Positions 19,008 to 27,538 of a stretch of DNA of 64,000 nt are shown piece by piece. Positions within the stretch are counted from its first letter, which is position 1. Each line of letters begins with the position of its first letter. A program made the translations under genes and the position numbers. The notes beneath the pieces were generated by a model. It ran no database searches and had not been told where the DNA came from. It worked only from the letters and a program-made list of their open reading frames with translations. Origin of the DNA: JBKEDH01 sp047975295 (GTDB taxonomy: Bacteria; Bacteroidota; Bacteroidia; Flavobacteriales; Flavobacteriaceae); the NCBI GenBank assembly GCA_047975295.1, contig JBKEDH010000068.1, positions 1 through 64,000 on the forward strand, read 5' to 3'.

Positions 19008-20294
19008 CTACAATGTTTTTGCAACCGTATTAACGGCATTTATGGTAAAGTCTAAATCGGCATAGGTTAAGGCATCGGTTATAAACCAAGTTTCGAAAGC
19101 ACTTGGTGCAATATAAACTCCCTCTTTTAACAAACCGTGAAAAAACGTTTTAAACGTATGGTTATTGCCTTTTGCTGCCGTATCAAAATCGACTACTTCA
19201 GCATTGTCAAAATGTACCGAAATCATCGAGCCCAAACGGTTTATGGTATAAACTATATTGTTATCGGTCAGCACTTTAGCCATACCTTTATGTAAGTATT
19301 CGGTTTTTTCAGCCAAACGCTTAAACACACCGCTATCGTTATCAAGTTCGGTTAACATGACCAATCCTGCTGCCATAGCCAAAGGGTTTCCACTTAAAGT
19401 TCCTGCTTGGTAAACCTGCCCTAGAGGTGCCAAATAATCCATAATTTCATTTCTTGCCGCAAAAGCGCCAACAGGCAAACCACCACCAATTACTTTTCCG
19501 AAGCAAACAATATCGGCATTAATGTTAAACCATTGTTGGGCGCCACCCTTTGCCAATCGAAAACCGGTCATTACCTCATCAAAAATCAATAAAATATTAT
19601 TCTCATCGCAAACGGTCCTTATTTTTTTTAAAAAGTCATTTTTAGGTGGCACGCAGCCCATATTCCCAGCTACGGGCTCTATAATAATACAAGCTATCTC
19701 GTTAGTGTTGGCCGCCACAATTTGCTTAACGTTCTCTATATCGTTGTAACGCGCCAATAAAGTATCTTTTGCCGTTCCTTGTGTTACACCAGGACTATTG
19801 GGCGTACCAAAAGTACTGGCACCACTACCCGCTTGTATTAAAAACGAATCGCTATGGCCGTGGTAACAACCCGAAAATTTTATTATTTTATCTTTTCCTG
19901 TAAACCCTCTTGCCAAACGAACGGCACTCATACAAGCCTCCGTTCCCGAATTTACAAAGCGTATCTTATCGATATTCGGTACCATGGTAACCGCAAGTTC
20001 GGCTATTTGGGTTTCAATTTCGGTAGGCATACCAAACGATGTTCCTTTTCTTGCTTTTTCGACCACCGCATTAACCACAGGTTCGTGGGCATGCCCCAAA
20101 ATCATAGGTCCCCAAGAGTTAATATAATCGACAAGTTTATTACCATCTTCATCATATAGATAAGCTCCTTTTGCTTCTTTTACAAAAATGGGCGTCCCGC
20201 CAACCCCTTTAAATGCCCTTACTGGTGAATTTACACCTCCCGGAATAACTTTTTCGGCCTCGGCAAACAAGGCACTACTTCGTTTATAAATCAT
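19008..20294 (-). CDS. hemL: Glutamate-1-semialdehyde 2,1-aminomutase
   Basis: PLP enzyme that converts glutamate-1-semialdehyde to 5-aminolevulinate, the second step of C5-route tetrapyrrole synthesis. It has 428 residues. Characteristic blocks are [20 protein letters not shown] at residues 17-36, [19 protein letters not shown] near 119, the [15 protein letters not shown] motif (here [19 protein letters not shown]), and the PLP-binding lysine in [15 protein letters not shown] near residue 267. Start is the ATG at 20292-20294. It is the last gene of a four-gene minus operon, 9 bp after the GH73-LysM gene. The partners have no obvious link to haem. Confidence 0.97.
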   Translation of the reverse strand: MIYKRSSALFAEAEKVIPGGVNSPVRAFKGVGGTPIFVKEAKGAYLYDEDGNKLVDYINSWGPMILGHAHEPVVNAVVEKARKGTSFGMPTEIETQIAELAVTMVPNIDKIRFVNSGTEACMSAVRLARGFTGKDKIIKFSGCYHGHSDSFLIQAGSGASTFGTPNSPGVTQGTAKDTLLARYNDIENVKQIVAANTNEIACIIIEPVAGNMGCVPPKNDFLKKIRTVCDENNILLIFDEVMTGFRLAKGGAQQWFNINADIVCFGKVIGGGLPVGAFAARNEIMDYLAPLGQVYQAGTLSGNPLAMAAGLVMLTELDNDSGVFKRLAEKTEYLHKGMAKVLTDNNIVYTINRLGSMISVHFDNAEVVDFDTAAKGNNHTFKTFFHGLLKEGVYIAPSAFETWFITDALTYADLDFTINAVNTVAKTL

Positions 20295-20303
20295 AATTAA
20301 ATA

Positions 20304-21359
20304 TTATTTTATATGCAGTTCCTGTCCAATGCTCAAGGTATTATTCGTTAAAGTATTTAGAGCTTTTATGGCTTGAACCGTTATGTTGTATTGTTTTGAA
20401 ATAGAATAGAGAGTTTCCCCTTTTTTTACTATGTGTATCCTTTTTTCTGTTTTTTCTGCTGAAGTTAATGGCGTTTCTTCTGTATCTTCTGTATCTTCTG
20501 TATTTTTCACCAATAATTCTTGCCCAACATCGATATAGGTTGTTGATAGACCATTCAAATTTTGAAGGTTCGATACTGACACCCCATATTGTCTGGAAAT
20601 AGAATACATGGTTTCACCACTTTGTACTATATGGGTTTCCACATTAGCAAAATCTATGGATTCCGGCTCCTGCTTTGTTGTAATTCGAGTGGTAGGTGTC
20701 TCGTAAAGCTCTTTATCCGGATTTCTGTAAGTACGACCTAAAACCTCCTTGTCTAATTTATGGAGATGGTAACGATCGATTAAACTTATCAATTTATGCG
20801 GATATTTTTTATCGGTGGCATACCCAGCTGCTTTTAGTCCTTTTGCCCAAGCCTTATAATCGCCTTTTCGCAACTTAAACAATCCCGAATAACGTCTGCG
20901 CTGGGTTAGAAATAACGAATGATCGCGATACGAATATTTGGCATCGATGTATTTACGGAAACACTCTTGAGCCTCGTCGTCGTCGTGATATATACGCTCA
21001 CCTGTCCAATCATGGCACTTTATTCCAAAATGATTATTGGCTTCCCGCGCCAATCTGCCATTACCACTACCGGACTCCAAAATACCCTGCGCCATGGTTA
21101 TACTTGCCGGAATATTATACAATTGCATCTCGGTTTTGGCAATGCTGCTATATAAATCGATGTACTGCTGGGTTGTTAAACGTGTTTCGCTTTTAGTTGG
21201 CTTGCCTATTTCTATTTCTGTTGTTGTAGGCTTTTCCGTTTTAGTAACGACCTGTTCGGTTTTGGGTTTATGCTTATTTTTTTTTGATGTTGCCGTTTTT
21301 TTAGATTTACAACCAAACAACATCAAACCTATACATAATACAATCCAAAATCTATTCAT
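20304..21359 (-). CDS. GH73 glucosaminidase lipoprotein with two LysM domains
   Basis: Predicted peptidoglycan hydrolase of 351 residues. The lipobox IGLMLFGCKSKK suggests lipidation at Cys17. The glucosaminidase domain (about 62-205) has the acid ASITMAQGILESGSGNGRLA and NNHFGIKCHDW, as in FlgJ/AcmA-type enzymes. Two LysM repeats follow, beginning THIVQSGETMYSISRQYGVS and RIHIVKKGETLYSISKQYNI, each about 44 residues. The linker between them contains EDTEDTEE from a 9-base tandem repeat. It lies 9 bp after the PLP enzyme gene and 9 bp before hemL, an order I recall from other flavobacteria. It probably trims septal or lateral wall. Confidence 0.9.
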   Translation of the reverse strand: MNRFWIVLCIGLMLFGCKSKKTATSKKNKHKPKTEQVVTKTEKPTTTEIEIGKPTKSETRLTTQQYIDLYSSIAKTEMQLYNIPASITMAQGILESGSGNGRLAREANNHFGIKCHDWTGERIYHDDDEAQECFRKYIDAKYSYRDHSLFLTQRRRYSGLFKLRKGDYKAWAKGLKAAGYATDKKYPHKLISLIDRYHLHKLDKEVLGRTYRNPDKELYETPTTRITTKQEPESIDFANVETHIVQSGETMYSISRQYGVSVSNLQNLNGLSTTYIDVGQELLVKNTEDTEDTEETPLTSAEKTEKRIHIVKKGETLYSISKQYNITVQAIKALNTLTNNTLSIGQELHIK

Positions 21360-21368
21360 TCTTATTGC

Positions 21369-22283
21369 TTATTCTATTATTGGTAAATTTTTCTTTTTCA
21401 AAACCATATTCATTCCTAAAATTCCTTGTAATCCTCCTGTATGTATAGTGAGTATTTTTGAGCCTTTCGGAAAATAGCCCTGTGCTATCAAATTAAAAAC
21501 ACCGTACATCATTTTACCTGTATAAACCGGATCTAACGGAATATCCTGCTCTTTTTTAAAGTTGTTTATAAACTTTACTAAAGCAGTATTTATCTTGGCA
21601 TAACCACCAAAATGATAATCGGTTACCAGTTTCCAATTGGTTTTGTTTGCAAATTTACTAATATCTTGTTGTAAAAAGTCACCTTTTAAGGCCGGAAATC
21701 CCAAAACTTGTTGACCGGGTTTTGAACAATTTATCAGTCCCGAAATAGTTCCTCCCGTTCCCACGGCACAACATACGTAATCGAAATCGAAATCGTCGTC
21801 ATTTAAAATTTCCTTACATCCTTTTACAGCTAGATGATTTGTTCCGCCTTCCGGAACAATATAACTATTGCCAAATTCGGTATGTAAACTGTTTATAAAC
21901 TCGGGGGTTGACTTTAACCTATAATCGCTTCTGGACACAAATTTAAACTGCATACCACAATGCTGCGCAAACTGCAAAGTAGGATTGTTTTGTATTTTGG
22001 CCTCCAACTCATCACCACGTATTACACCTATAGTCTTTAGTCCAAACAACTGTCCCGCAGCAGCTACTGCCGCAATATGATTGGAATAAGCACCTCCAAA
22101 ACTTAAAATAGTTTTAAAACCCTGCCTTCCAGCTTCCATGATGTTATACTTTAACTTTCTGTATTTATTACCAGAAACAAATTCGTGTATTTGGTCTTCT
22201 CGTTTAATAAAAAGTCGGACACCCGTTTTTTTATGAAGTTTTATTTCCTGATTGATACTTTTCTTGCTAATATTGAAAACCAT
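21369..22283 (-). CDS. PLP-dependent D-cysteine desulfhydrase / ACC deaminase-like enzyme
   Basis: A 304-residue fold-type II PLP enzyme. The PLP lysine is in VSGNKYRKLKYN (Lys40). The following FGGAYSNHIAAVAAAGQLFG and the glycine loop CCAVGTGGTISGL fit the 1-aminocyclopropane-1-carboxylate deaminase / D-cysteine desulfhydrase family. Substrate cannot be decided from sequence; flavobacterial members are usually annotated as ACC deaminase-like without proof. It overlaps the upstream metallopeptidase-like gene by 17 bp, which suggests translational coupling, and precedes the GH73 gene by 9 bp. Confidence 0.85.
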   Translation of the reverse strand: MVFNISKKSINQEIKLHKKTGVRLFIKREDQIHEFVSGNKYRKLKYNIMEAGRQGFKTILSFGGAYSNHIAAVAAAGQLFGLKTIGVIRGDELEAKIQNNPTLQFAQHCGMQFKFVSRSDYRLKSTPEFINSLHTEFGNSYIVPEGGTNHLAVKGCKEILNDDDFDFDYVCCAVGTGGTISGLINCSKPGQQVLGFPALKGDFLQQDISKFANKTNWKLVTDYHFGGYAKINTALVKFINNFKKEQDIPLDPVYTGKMMYGVFNLIAQGYFPKGSKILTIHTGGLQGILGMNMVLKKKNLPIIE

Positions 22284-22611
22284 GACCGTAAAAATACTTT
22301 AAAAATCTCCAATATATACGATCTTTAAGGTAATTTAGATTTGATTCGTTACAATAAGCCTCACGTTCGAAAGAAATATTCAAATAAGCCTGTTTCCAAC
22401 TTCTATAACAAGCCAACCGTATTACAAATTCGGTTATATAAATAATATAGAACGGTAAAATAAACAATTCCAATTGCTGCCTTAAATGAATCTTCTCATG
22501 ATTAATAAGTACTTTATCGTATTTTAAGTTTTTATCTTTTAAAAACACAAACGGATACACGGCCATACCGGTATAACCTTTCGGAATCAAGTATTTTGAT
22601 ATAAGAATCAT
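22267..22611 (-). CDS. Small membrane protein with HExxH motif (mini-M56-like)
   Basis: I place the start at the ATG 22609-22611 (MILISKYLIPKGYTGMAVYP), giving 114 residues. A longer frame reaches an ATG at 22647, but a TATTTTTG promoter-like box (22637-22644) falls inside that extension. The protein has a zinc-site motif NHEKIHLRQQLELF, a membrane helix (LPFYIIYITEFVIRL) and a downstream acidic motif FEREAYCNES. That spacing recalls M56/BlaR1-type gluzincins in miniature. No sensor domain or other membrane helices are present. Function is unknown; its products are coupled to the PLP enzyme gene. It may be a genuine small protease or a degenerate relative. Confidence 0.75.
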   Translation of the reverse strand: MILISKYLIPKGYTGMAVYPFVFLKDKNLKYDKVLINHEKIHLRQQLELFILPFYIIYITEFVIRLACYRSWKQAYLNISFEREAYCNESNLNYLKDRIYWRFLKYFYGHGFQY

Positions 22612-22665
22612 ACTGCATTGTAAACAAAAACCAATCCAAAAATACATTATCTTTGAAACAAATTT

Positions 22666-22833
22666 ATGAAAAAGAGAATACCCATTGAAGAAGGCGATTA
22701 TTACCTAACTCCGGAAGGCTATCGCTGTTTTACCGAGCAGTACCATATAAAACGAGGTTATTGTTGCGAAAGTGGTTGCCGACATTGCCCGTACGGTTTT
22801 GATAAAAAAAACAATAAGCAAAAGCAAAATTAA
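22666..22833 (+). CDS. DUF5522 family small cysteine-rich protein
   Basis: A 55-residue protein, easily missed because of its size. It reads MKKRIPIEEGDYYLTPEGYR and then a cysteine cluster RGYCCESGCRHCPYGFD. I recognise the CCxxxCxHCPYGF signature as DUF5522, widespread in Bacteroidota and related proteins elsewhere. The four clustered cysteines plus His40 suggest a metal site. A TATCTTTG box (22648-22655) lies 10 bases before the ATG, giving an unusually short leader if it is used; no good -33 box is seen. It is divergent from the mini-peptidase gene. Function unknown. Confidence 0.88.
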   Translation: MKKRIPIEEGDYYLTPEGYRCFTEQYHIKRGYCCESGCRHCPYGFDKKNNKQKQN

Positions 22834-22939
22834 TCGGTTTTTATTGTTTTTGGGCATTTTTATTTGGTATAATTGTTGATACTCCTTAACTTTAAAAGAT
22901 TAACTTTTTTAAAGACACACTTAAAAAAACATAAACGCT

Positions 22940-23494
22940 ATGAAATTTTTATTTAAAACCCTACCATTTGTTGCCCTTATAGTTATGGCAACTTCTTGTA
23001 GCTCGGTTCGGGTAAGTACCGACTACGACAAAAATGCCGATTTTAACAGCTATAAAAGCTTTGCATTTTTTAAAACCGGTATCGACAAGGCTGAAATTAG
23101 CGATTTGGACAAACGCCGTATTTTACGTGCTATTGAAACCGAAATGCTGGCCAAAGGATTTACAAAATCGGATAATCCCGATTTGCTAATCAGCCTGTTC
23201 ACAAAAGCCAACCAACGGGTTGATGTATATAACAACTACTGGGGCTACGGTGGTTGGGGATGGGGCGGTTATTACGGTCCCGGCTGGGGATGGGGATGGA
23301 ACCAACCCAATGTAAGCACCTCTACCGAAGGTATGCTGTATATCGATGTTATCGATGCCAAAAAGAAAGAATTGGTTTGGCAAGGTATGGGCTCCGGTTA
23401 TCTAACCCAAAATATGGAGAAAAAAGAGGCTCTTATAAAGGAATTTGTATCCAAAATTATGGCACAATATCCTCCGGGAACACAACAGAAATAA
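22940..23494 (+). CDS. DUF4136 domain-containing lipoprotein
   Basis: A 184-residue lipoprotein: signal MKFLFKTLPFVALIVMATSC with the lipid-modified Cys at position 20. The DUF4136 pattern is clear: VSTDYDKNADFNSYKSFAFF near the N-terminus, IETEMLAKGFTKSDNPDLLI in the middle and a C-terminal MAQYPPGTQQK. A glycine/tryptophan-rich insert (GGWGWGGYYGPGWGWGWN) around residues 98-118 lies in the middle of the domain; this is common in the family. It probably sits in the outer membrane. Function unknown. A perfect hairpin terminator follows 18 bp after the stop. Confidence 0.9.
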   Translation: MKFLFKTLPFVALIVMATSCSSVRVSTDYDKNADFNSYKSFAFFKTGIDKAEISDLDKRRILRAIETEMLAKGFTKSDNPDLLISLFTKANQRVDVYNNYWGYGGWGWGGYYGPGWGWGWNQPNVSTSTEGMLYIDVIDAKKKELVWQGMGSGYLTQNMEKKEALIKEFVSKIMAQYPPGTQQK

Positions 23495-23511
23495 AAACAA
23501 TAATTTAAAAT

Positions 23512-23544
23512 AAAAAACGGCTATCAAAGAGACAGCCGTTTTTT
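23512..23544. terminator. Bidirectional terminator between DUF4136 gene and tRNA-Arg
   Basis: The arms aaaaaacggct (23512-23522) and agccgtttttt (23534-23544) are a perfect 11-base inverted repeat with A and T runs on the outside. It can stop the DUF4136 transcript and the oppositely directed tRNA-Arg transcript. Confidence 0.92.
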
Positions 23545-23549
23545 ATTTG

Positions 23550-23623
23550 TGACCGCGGAGGGATTCGAACCCCCAACCCTCAGAGCCGAAATCTGATATT
23601 CTATCCAGTTGAACTACGCAGCC
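23550..23623 (-). tRNA. trnR: tRNA-Arg (anticodon TCG)
   Basis: A 74-base cloverleaf. Acceptor GGCTGCG pairs with CGCGGTC allowing two wobble pairs, discriminator A. The anticodon arm TCAGA-TTTCGGC-TCTGA gives TCG. It lies 50 bp downstream of yqeY on the same strand. Confidence 0.95.
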
Positions 23624-23673
23624 TTTATTGTTTGAAAGCTATTTTTCTTACAGCAATCTATTTACTCTATTTT

Positions 23674-24123
23674 TTACATTAATTTTTGCTTTACTATATT
23701 GGATATTGTTTTTCCATCGGCTTTACCTGCCAACTGTTGGCTTACAACACCCATTACTTTCCCCATATCTTTCATACCTTCGGCACCTACACTAACAATT
23801 ACCTGAGCGACTGCTTTTTCTATTTCTTCTTCCGACAGGGATTCGGGTAAAAATTGGCCAATTACTTCGGCTTCTGCCAATTCGGGAGTCGCCAAATCTT
23901 CTCGTCCTTGCTCAACATATATAGCGGCACTATCTTTACGCTGCTTAACGAGCTTTTGCAACATTTTAAGCTCTTGCTCTTCGGTTAATTGGGCTTGCGC
24001 ACCACTTTCGGTCTGTGCCAATAATATTGCCGATTTAACCGCCCTAAGTGCTGTTAAAGCCGTTTGGTCTTTAGCTTTCATAGCTTCCTTTAAAGCCGAT
24101 GTTATTTTTTCCTGTAAACCCAT
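23674..24123 (-). CDS. yqeY: GatB/YqeY domain-containing protein
   Basis: A 149-residue helical protein of the YqeY family, related to the tail domain of the amidotransferase subunit GatB; free-standing members are thought to bind tRNA or act near it, but the role is unproven. The family start MGLQEKITSALKEAMKAKD, the central LTEEQELKMLQKLVKQRKDS and the glycine-rich MKDMGKVMGVVSQQLAGKAD are typical. Start is the ATG at 24121-24123. It follows ftsZ by 117 bp across a weak terminator, a linkage common in flavobacteria, and precedes tRNA-Arg. Confidence 0.92.
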   Translation of the reverse strand: MGLQEKITSALKEAMKAKDQTALTALRAVKSAILLAQTESGAQAQLTEEQELKMLQKLVKQRKDSAAIYVEQGREDLATPELAEAEVIGQFLPESLSEEEIEKAVAQVIVSVGAEGMKDMGKVMGVVSQQLAGKADGKTISNIVKQKLM

Positions 24124-24177
24124 CGTTCAACAATTTGTCTGCGAATATAGAAAAAGAATATTGTATTATATAACATA

Positions 24178-24212
24178 AAAACCCGAAAAGTTTTAAAAAA
24201 ACAATCCGGGTC
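24178..24212 (-). terminator. Probable terminator after ftsZ
   Basis: On the minus strand ACCCGGA pairs with TTCGGGT (one G-T pair) around a long AT-rich loop, followed by TTTTTA. The loop is large, so efficiency is uncertain. The position, 29 bases after the ftsZ stop, suits the end of the dcw operon. Confidence 0.5.
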
Positions 24213-24240
24213 TTTAATTGCTTGAGTTAGTCAGTTTAGT

Positions 24241-26181
24241 TTAATCTACATTATCGTGTAAAAAGGAGTTATTTCTACGCAATTGGATATCGTCATTATC
24301 GTCCATGCCAATACTGGTTCTTGACATATCGCTTTCAGAAGAATGTTTGGCATCTTCCAAGTTAACTCCTTGTCGTTTGTAAGCCGGCACCTTTTCAATA
24401 TCGTCTATCTTGGAGATATTAAATTTATGGTTAAAATCCTTCATTTTACGACGACGCTCGTCGGCACGTGCCCGTAACTGTGAAATAGGTGTATTCATAG
24501 GGTCTATTTCTGCTTCTGTATCGACCTCTTCTTCTTGTTCTTTCTCTACAACTTTCTTTTCGAAAACAACGTCTTGATCGAATTCCTCCAATTGCTTTTG
24601 GGCAGCTTTCTGTTTTTTACCCAAAGTAGTTTCCGATGTATCGTCGGAGCAATCTTCCAACACATAACGGATATCTCCATTTTCGTTGGCTTCGGTTACA
24701 GGAACTAATTCTTCATAAGCGTTTACTTTTATATCCTTTACTTCTTCTTCAAGAGAAAACGAAATAACCTCTTCTTTTTCTTCTTTATCTGCTGAAAATA
24801 AAGGCAAATCGAAAGTAAGTGTTATTTGCTTTTCTTCCTCCGGCTCTATAATTTCTTCCTTTTCGATTTGATTTACCTGTGTTATAACAAAATCATCTTC
24901 ATCCTCAATATTCAATTCGTCGTAAACAACATCTATATTTTTAATAGCTTCGGAAGTTGAAACCAACACATCTTCTTCTGTTACCGTTTTTTCCTCAAAA
25001 AAAGGCTGTTGTTCTTCAAAGTCTAAATCTAAAGTATGTTTAACAACAGGAGGCACCTCTGTTTCGATTTCTTTTTTGGCAGATTCAACTTTTAAAGGTC
25101 TATCTGCCAAATCTTTTTTTGCGGCTTCCTCTATTAAATGATCTCCCAAAGAATGGACTACCTTTTTGGTTTCGGTATTCGAAATTTCGTCCTGTTGTTC
25201 CACATTAAAACCTGTGGCAATTATGGTAACAGAAATAGATTCTTCCAAACTTTCGTCTTCGCCAACACCCATGATAATATTTGCGCCATGACCAGCTTCG
25301 TTTTGGATATGGTCGTTTATTTCTCCTATCTCGTCTATAGTGATTTCCTGCGTACCCGACACGATCAATAAGAGTACATTTTTGGCTCCCGTAATTTTAT
25401 TATCATTTAGCAAAGGTGAATCCAATGCTTTTATAATAGCTTCGTTAGCCCTATTTTGTCCGGCAGCCATAGCAGCTCCCATGATAGCAGTTCCGCTATT
25501 GCTTAATACAGTTTTGGCATCGCGCAAATCGATATTTTGCGTATAGTGGTGTGTAATAACTTCGGCAATACCACGAGCAGCTGTGGCAAGCACTTCGTCG
25601 GCCTTACCAAAACCAGCCTTAAAGCCAAGATTTCCATAAACTTCACGCAGTTTGTTGTTGTTTATTACAATTAAAGAATCGACCTTACTACGCAGCTCTT
25701 CAATACCGTTTTGTGCTTGTTGGATACGCATTTTGCCTTCGAACTGGAACGGCATGGTTACGATTCCCACAGTTAAAATATCCAAATCTTTGGCCATTTT
25801 GGCTATTATAGGTGCGGCTCCCGTACCGGTACCACCCCCCATTCCTGCCGTAATAAATATCATTTTTGTATTAGTGTCCAACATGGTCGATATATCCTCG
25901 AAGCTTTCAACTGCAGAGTTTTTACCCACTTCGGGATTAGCACCCGCCCCCAAACCTTCGGTTAGATTAACACCCAACTGTATTTTGTTGGGCACCGCAC
26001 TGTTTTGAAGTGCCTGTGCATCGGTATTACAGATGTAAAAATCGACACCTTTTATACCCTGCTGAAACATGTAGTTAATGGCATTGCTACCACCACCTCC
26101 AACGCCTATTACTTTAATAACATTAGATTGGTTTTTTGGTAAATCGAATGCTATACTATCAAATTCTTTGTTACTGCTCAT
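24241..26181 (-). CDS. ftsZ: Cell division protein FtsZ
   Basis: Tubulin-like GTPase that forms the division ring. The GTPase core runs to about residue 335 and carries GVGGGGSNAINYMF at 27-40 and the tubulin signature GMGGGTGTGAAPIIAKMAK near 113. The T7-loop region follows. The total of 646 residues is far above the 380-400 of E. coli. The extra length is a C-terminal linker of about 290 residues, very rich in Glu and Val, followed by a conserved tail RRNNSFLHDNVD that probably binds FtsA. Long linkers are usual in flavobacteria. Start is the ATG at 26179-26181. It is last in the dcw cluster, 31 bp after ftsA. Confidence 0.98.
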   Translation of the reverse strand: MSSNKEFDSIAFDLPKNQSNVIKVIGVGGGGSNAINYMFQQGIKGVDFYICNTDAQALQNSAVPNKIQLGVNLTEGLGAGANPEVGKNSAVESFEDISTMLDTNTKMIFITAGMGGGTGTGAAPIIAKMAKDLDILTVGIVTMPFQFEGKMRIQQAQNGIEELRSKVDSLIVINNNKLREVYGNLGFKAGFGKADEVLATAARGIAEVITHHYTQNIDLRDAKTVLSNSGTAIMGAAMAAGQNRANEAIIKALDSPLLNDNKITGAKNVLLLIVSGTQEITIDEIGEINDHIQNEAGHGANIIMGVGEDESLEESISVTIIATGFNVEQQDEISNTETKKVVHSLGDHLIEEAAKKDLADRPLKVESAKKEIETEVPPVVKHTLDLDFEEQQPFFEEKTVTEEDVLVSTSEAIKNIDVVYDELNIEDEDDFVITQVNQIEKEEIIEPEEEKQITLTFDLPLFSADKEEKEEVISFSLEEEVKDIKVNAYEELVPVTEANENGDIRYVLEDCSDDTSETTLGKKQKAAQKQLEEFDQDVVFEKKVVEKEQEEEVDTEAEIDPMNTPISQLRARADERRRKMKDFNHKFNISKIDDIEKVPAYKRQGVNLEDAKHSSESDMSRTSIGMDDNDDIQLRRNNSFLHDNVD

Positions 26182-26212
26182 AAACGTTATTTTTTCCGTA
26201 TTATCTTTTTTA

Positions 26213-27535
26213 TTACTCGGCGTTATCTAAAAAATCCTTTAAACGCTCGGTCATTTTATCCAGAAAGGAACGGCGTTCCTTTACAGGTTTATCAACTGTT
26301 TTATGTGTTGGTTCTTCTGTAATTTGCTCGTCACTTTCTGCTTTTTGTTCGTCTTGTTTTTGCTCTATTTTCCGCTCGTTGCGTCTTAACCCTTCCAACA
26401 CTAATCCTACTGCTGTAGCATACAATGGGCTGGTTATTTCCTCATCGCTATCGCCCGCCAAATGCTCGTTGGGGTAGCCAATACGTGTATCCATTCCGGT
26501 AATGTATTCTACCAATTGTTTTAAATGCTTTAATTGGCTACCGCCACCCGTTAAAACAATCCCGGCTATAAGCTTTTTCTTTTGTTCTTCGTGACCGTAA
26601 TTTTTTATTTCGGCATATACCTGTTCGATAATTTCCTTGGTTCTGGCATAAATAATCTTCGAAAGGTTTTTAAGTGTTATCTCTTTGGGCTCTCGACCAC
26701 GCAATCCCGGGATAGACACTATTTCGTTATCCTTATTTTCGCCCGGCCAAGTAGAGCCAAATTTTATTTTTAACAATTCGGCCTGTTTTTCGATAATGGA
26801 ACAGCCTTCTTTTATGTCTTCGGTAATAACATTGCCTCCAAAAGGGATTACTGCCGTATGACGGATAATACCATCTTTAAAAATGGCCAAATCGGTCGTA
26901 CCGCCCCCAATATCGATTAGAGCTACTCCTGCTTCTTTTTCTTCTTGATTTAAAACAGCATTTGCAGATGCCAATGGCTCTAAGGTTATACCATCCAACC
27001 CTAAGCCGGCACTTTGTATGCAGCGTCCTATATTCCGTATGGAAGATGTATGCCCAACCACAACATGAAAATTGGCTTCTAACCGCCCACCGTACATCCC
27101 GATAGGTTCTTTTATTTCGGCCTGACCATCAACTTTATATTCTTGCGGCAACACATGTATAATCTCTTCTCCCGGAAGCATGACCAATTTATGTACCTGG
27201 TTTACCAACCTATCGATATCGTCTTCGTCGATAACCGATTCGGAATTACTTCGGGTAATGTAATCGCTATGCTGTAAACTGCGAATATGCTGTCCTGCAA
27301 TACCTACCGTAACACTATTTATTTTTATATCGGCAGCGGCTTCGGCTTCTTGAACAGCCTGTTGTATCGACTGGATGGTTTGTGTAATGTTATTTACCAC
27401 ACCCCGATGGACTCCTAAACTTTTGGCTCTGCCAATGCCCAAAATCTCAACTTTGCCGTATTCGTTTCTACGGCCAATCATTGCCACTATTTTTGTGGTT
27501 CCTATATCTAATCCTACTGCTATATTATGCTCCAT
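26213..27535 (-). CDS. ftsA: Cell division protein FtsA
   Basis: Actin-like ATPase that tethers FtsZ to the membrane. It has 440 residues. The phosphate-1 motif reads GLDIGTTKIVAMIG (8-21), the SHS2 insertion (1C domain) lies around 85-165, and the phosphate-2 motif is ALIDIGGGTTDLAIF near 205. The adenosine motif is AGIVLTGGGSQLKHL near 324. The C-terminus ends in an amphipathic helix RRSFLDKMTERLKDFLDNAE, the membrane-targeting sequence, after a Glu/Lys-rich linker. Start is the ATG at 27533-27535. It is 3 bp after ftsQ and 31 bp before ftsZ. Confidence 0.98.
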   Translation of the reverse strand: MEHNIAVGLDIGTTKIVAMIGRRNEYGKVEILGIGRAKSLGVHRGVVNNITQTIQSIQQAVQEAEAAADIKINSVTVGIAGQHIRSLQHSDYITRSNSESVIDEDDIDRLVNQVHKLVMLPGEEIIHVLPQEYKVDGQAEIKEPIGMYGGRLEANFHVVVGHTSSIRNIGRCIQSAGLGLDGITLEPLASANAVLNQEEKEAGVALIDIGGGTTDLAIFKDGIIRHTAVIPFGGNVITEDIKEGCSIIEKQAELLKIKFGSTWPGENKDNEIVSIPGLRGREPKEITLKNLSKIIYARTKEIIEQVYAEIKNYGHEEQKKKLIAGIVLTGGGSQLKHLKQLVEYITGMDTRIGYPNEHLAGDSDEEITSPLYATAVGLVLEGLRRNERKIEQKQDEQKAESDEQITEEPTHKTVDKPVKERRSFLDKMTERLKDFLDNAE

Positions 27536-27538
27536 CCC

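Noticed and set aside
22267..22647. Longer start (ATG at 22647) for the mini-peptidase
   Set aside because: The extension contains a promoter-like TATTTTTG box, and the MILISKYL start fits the family better.
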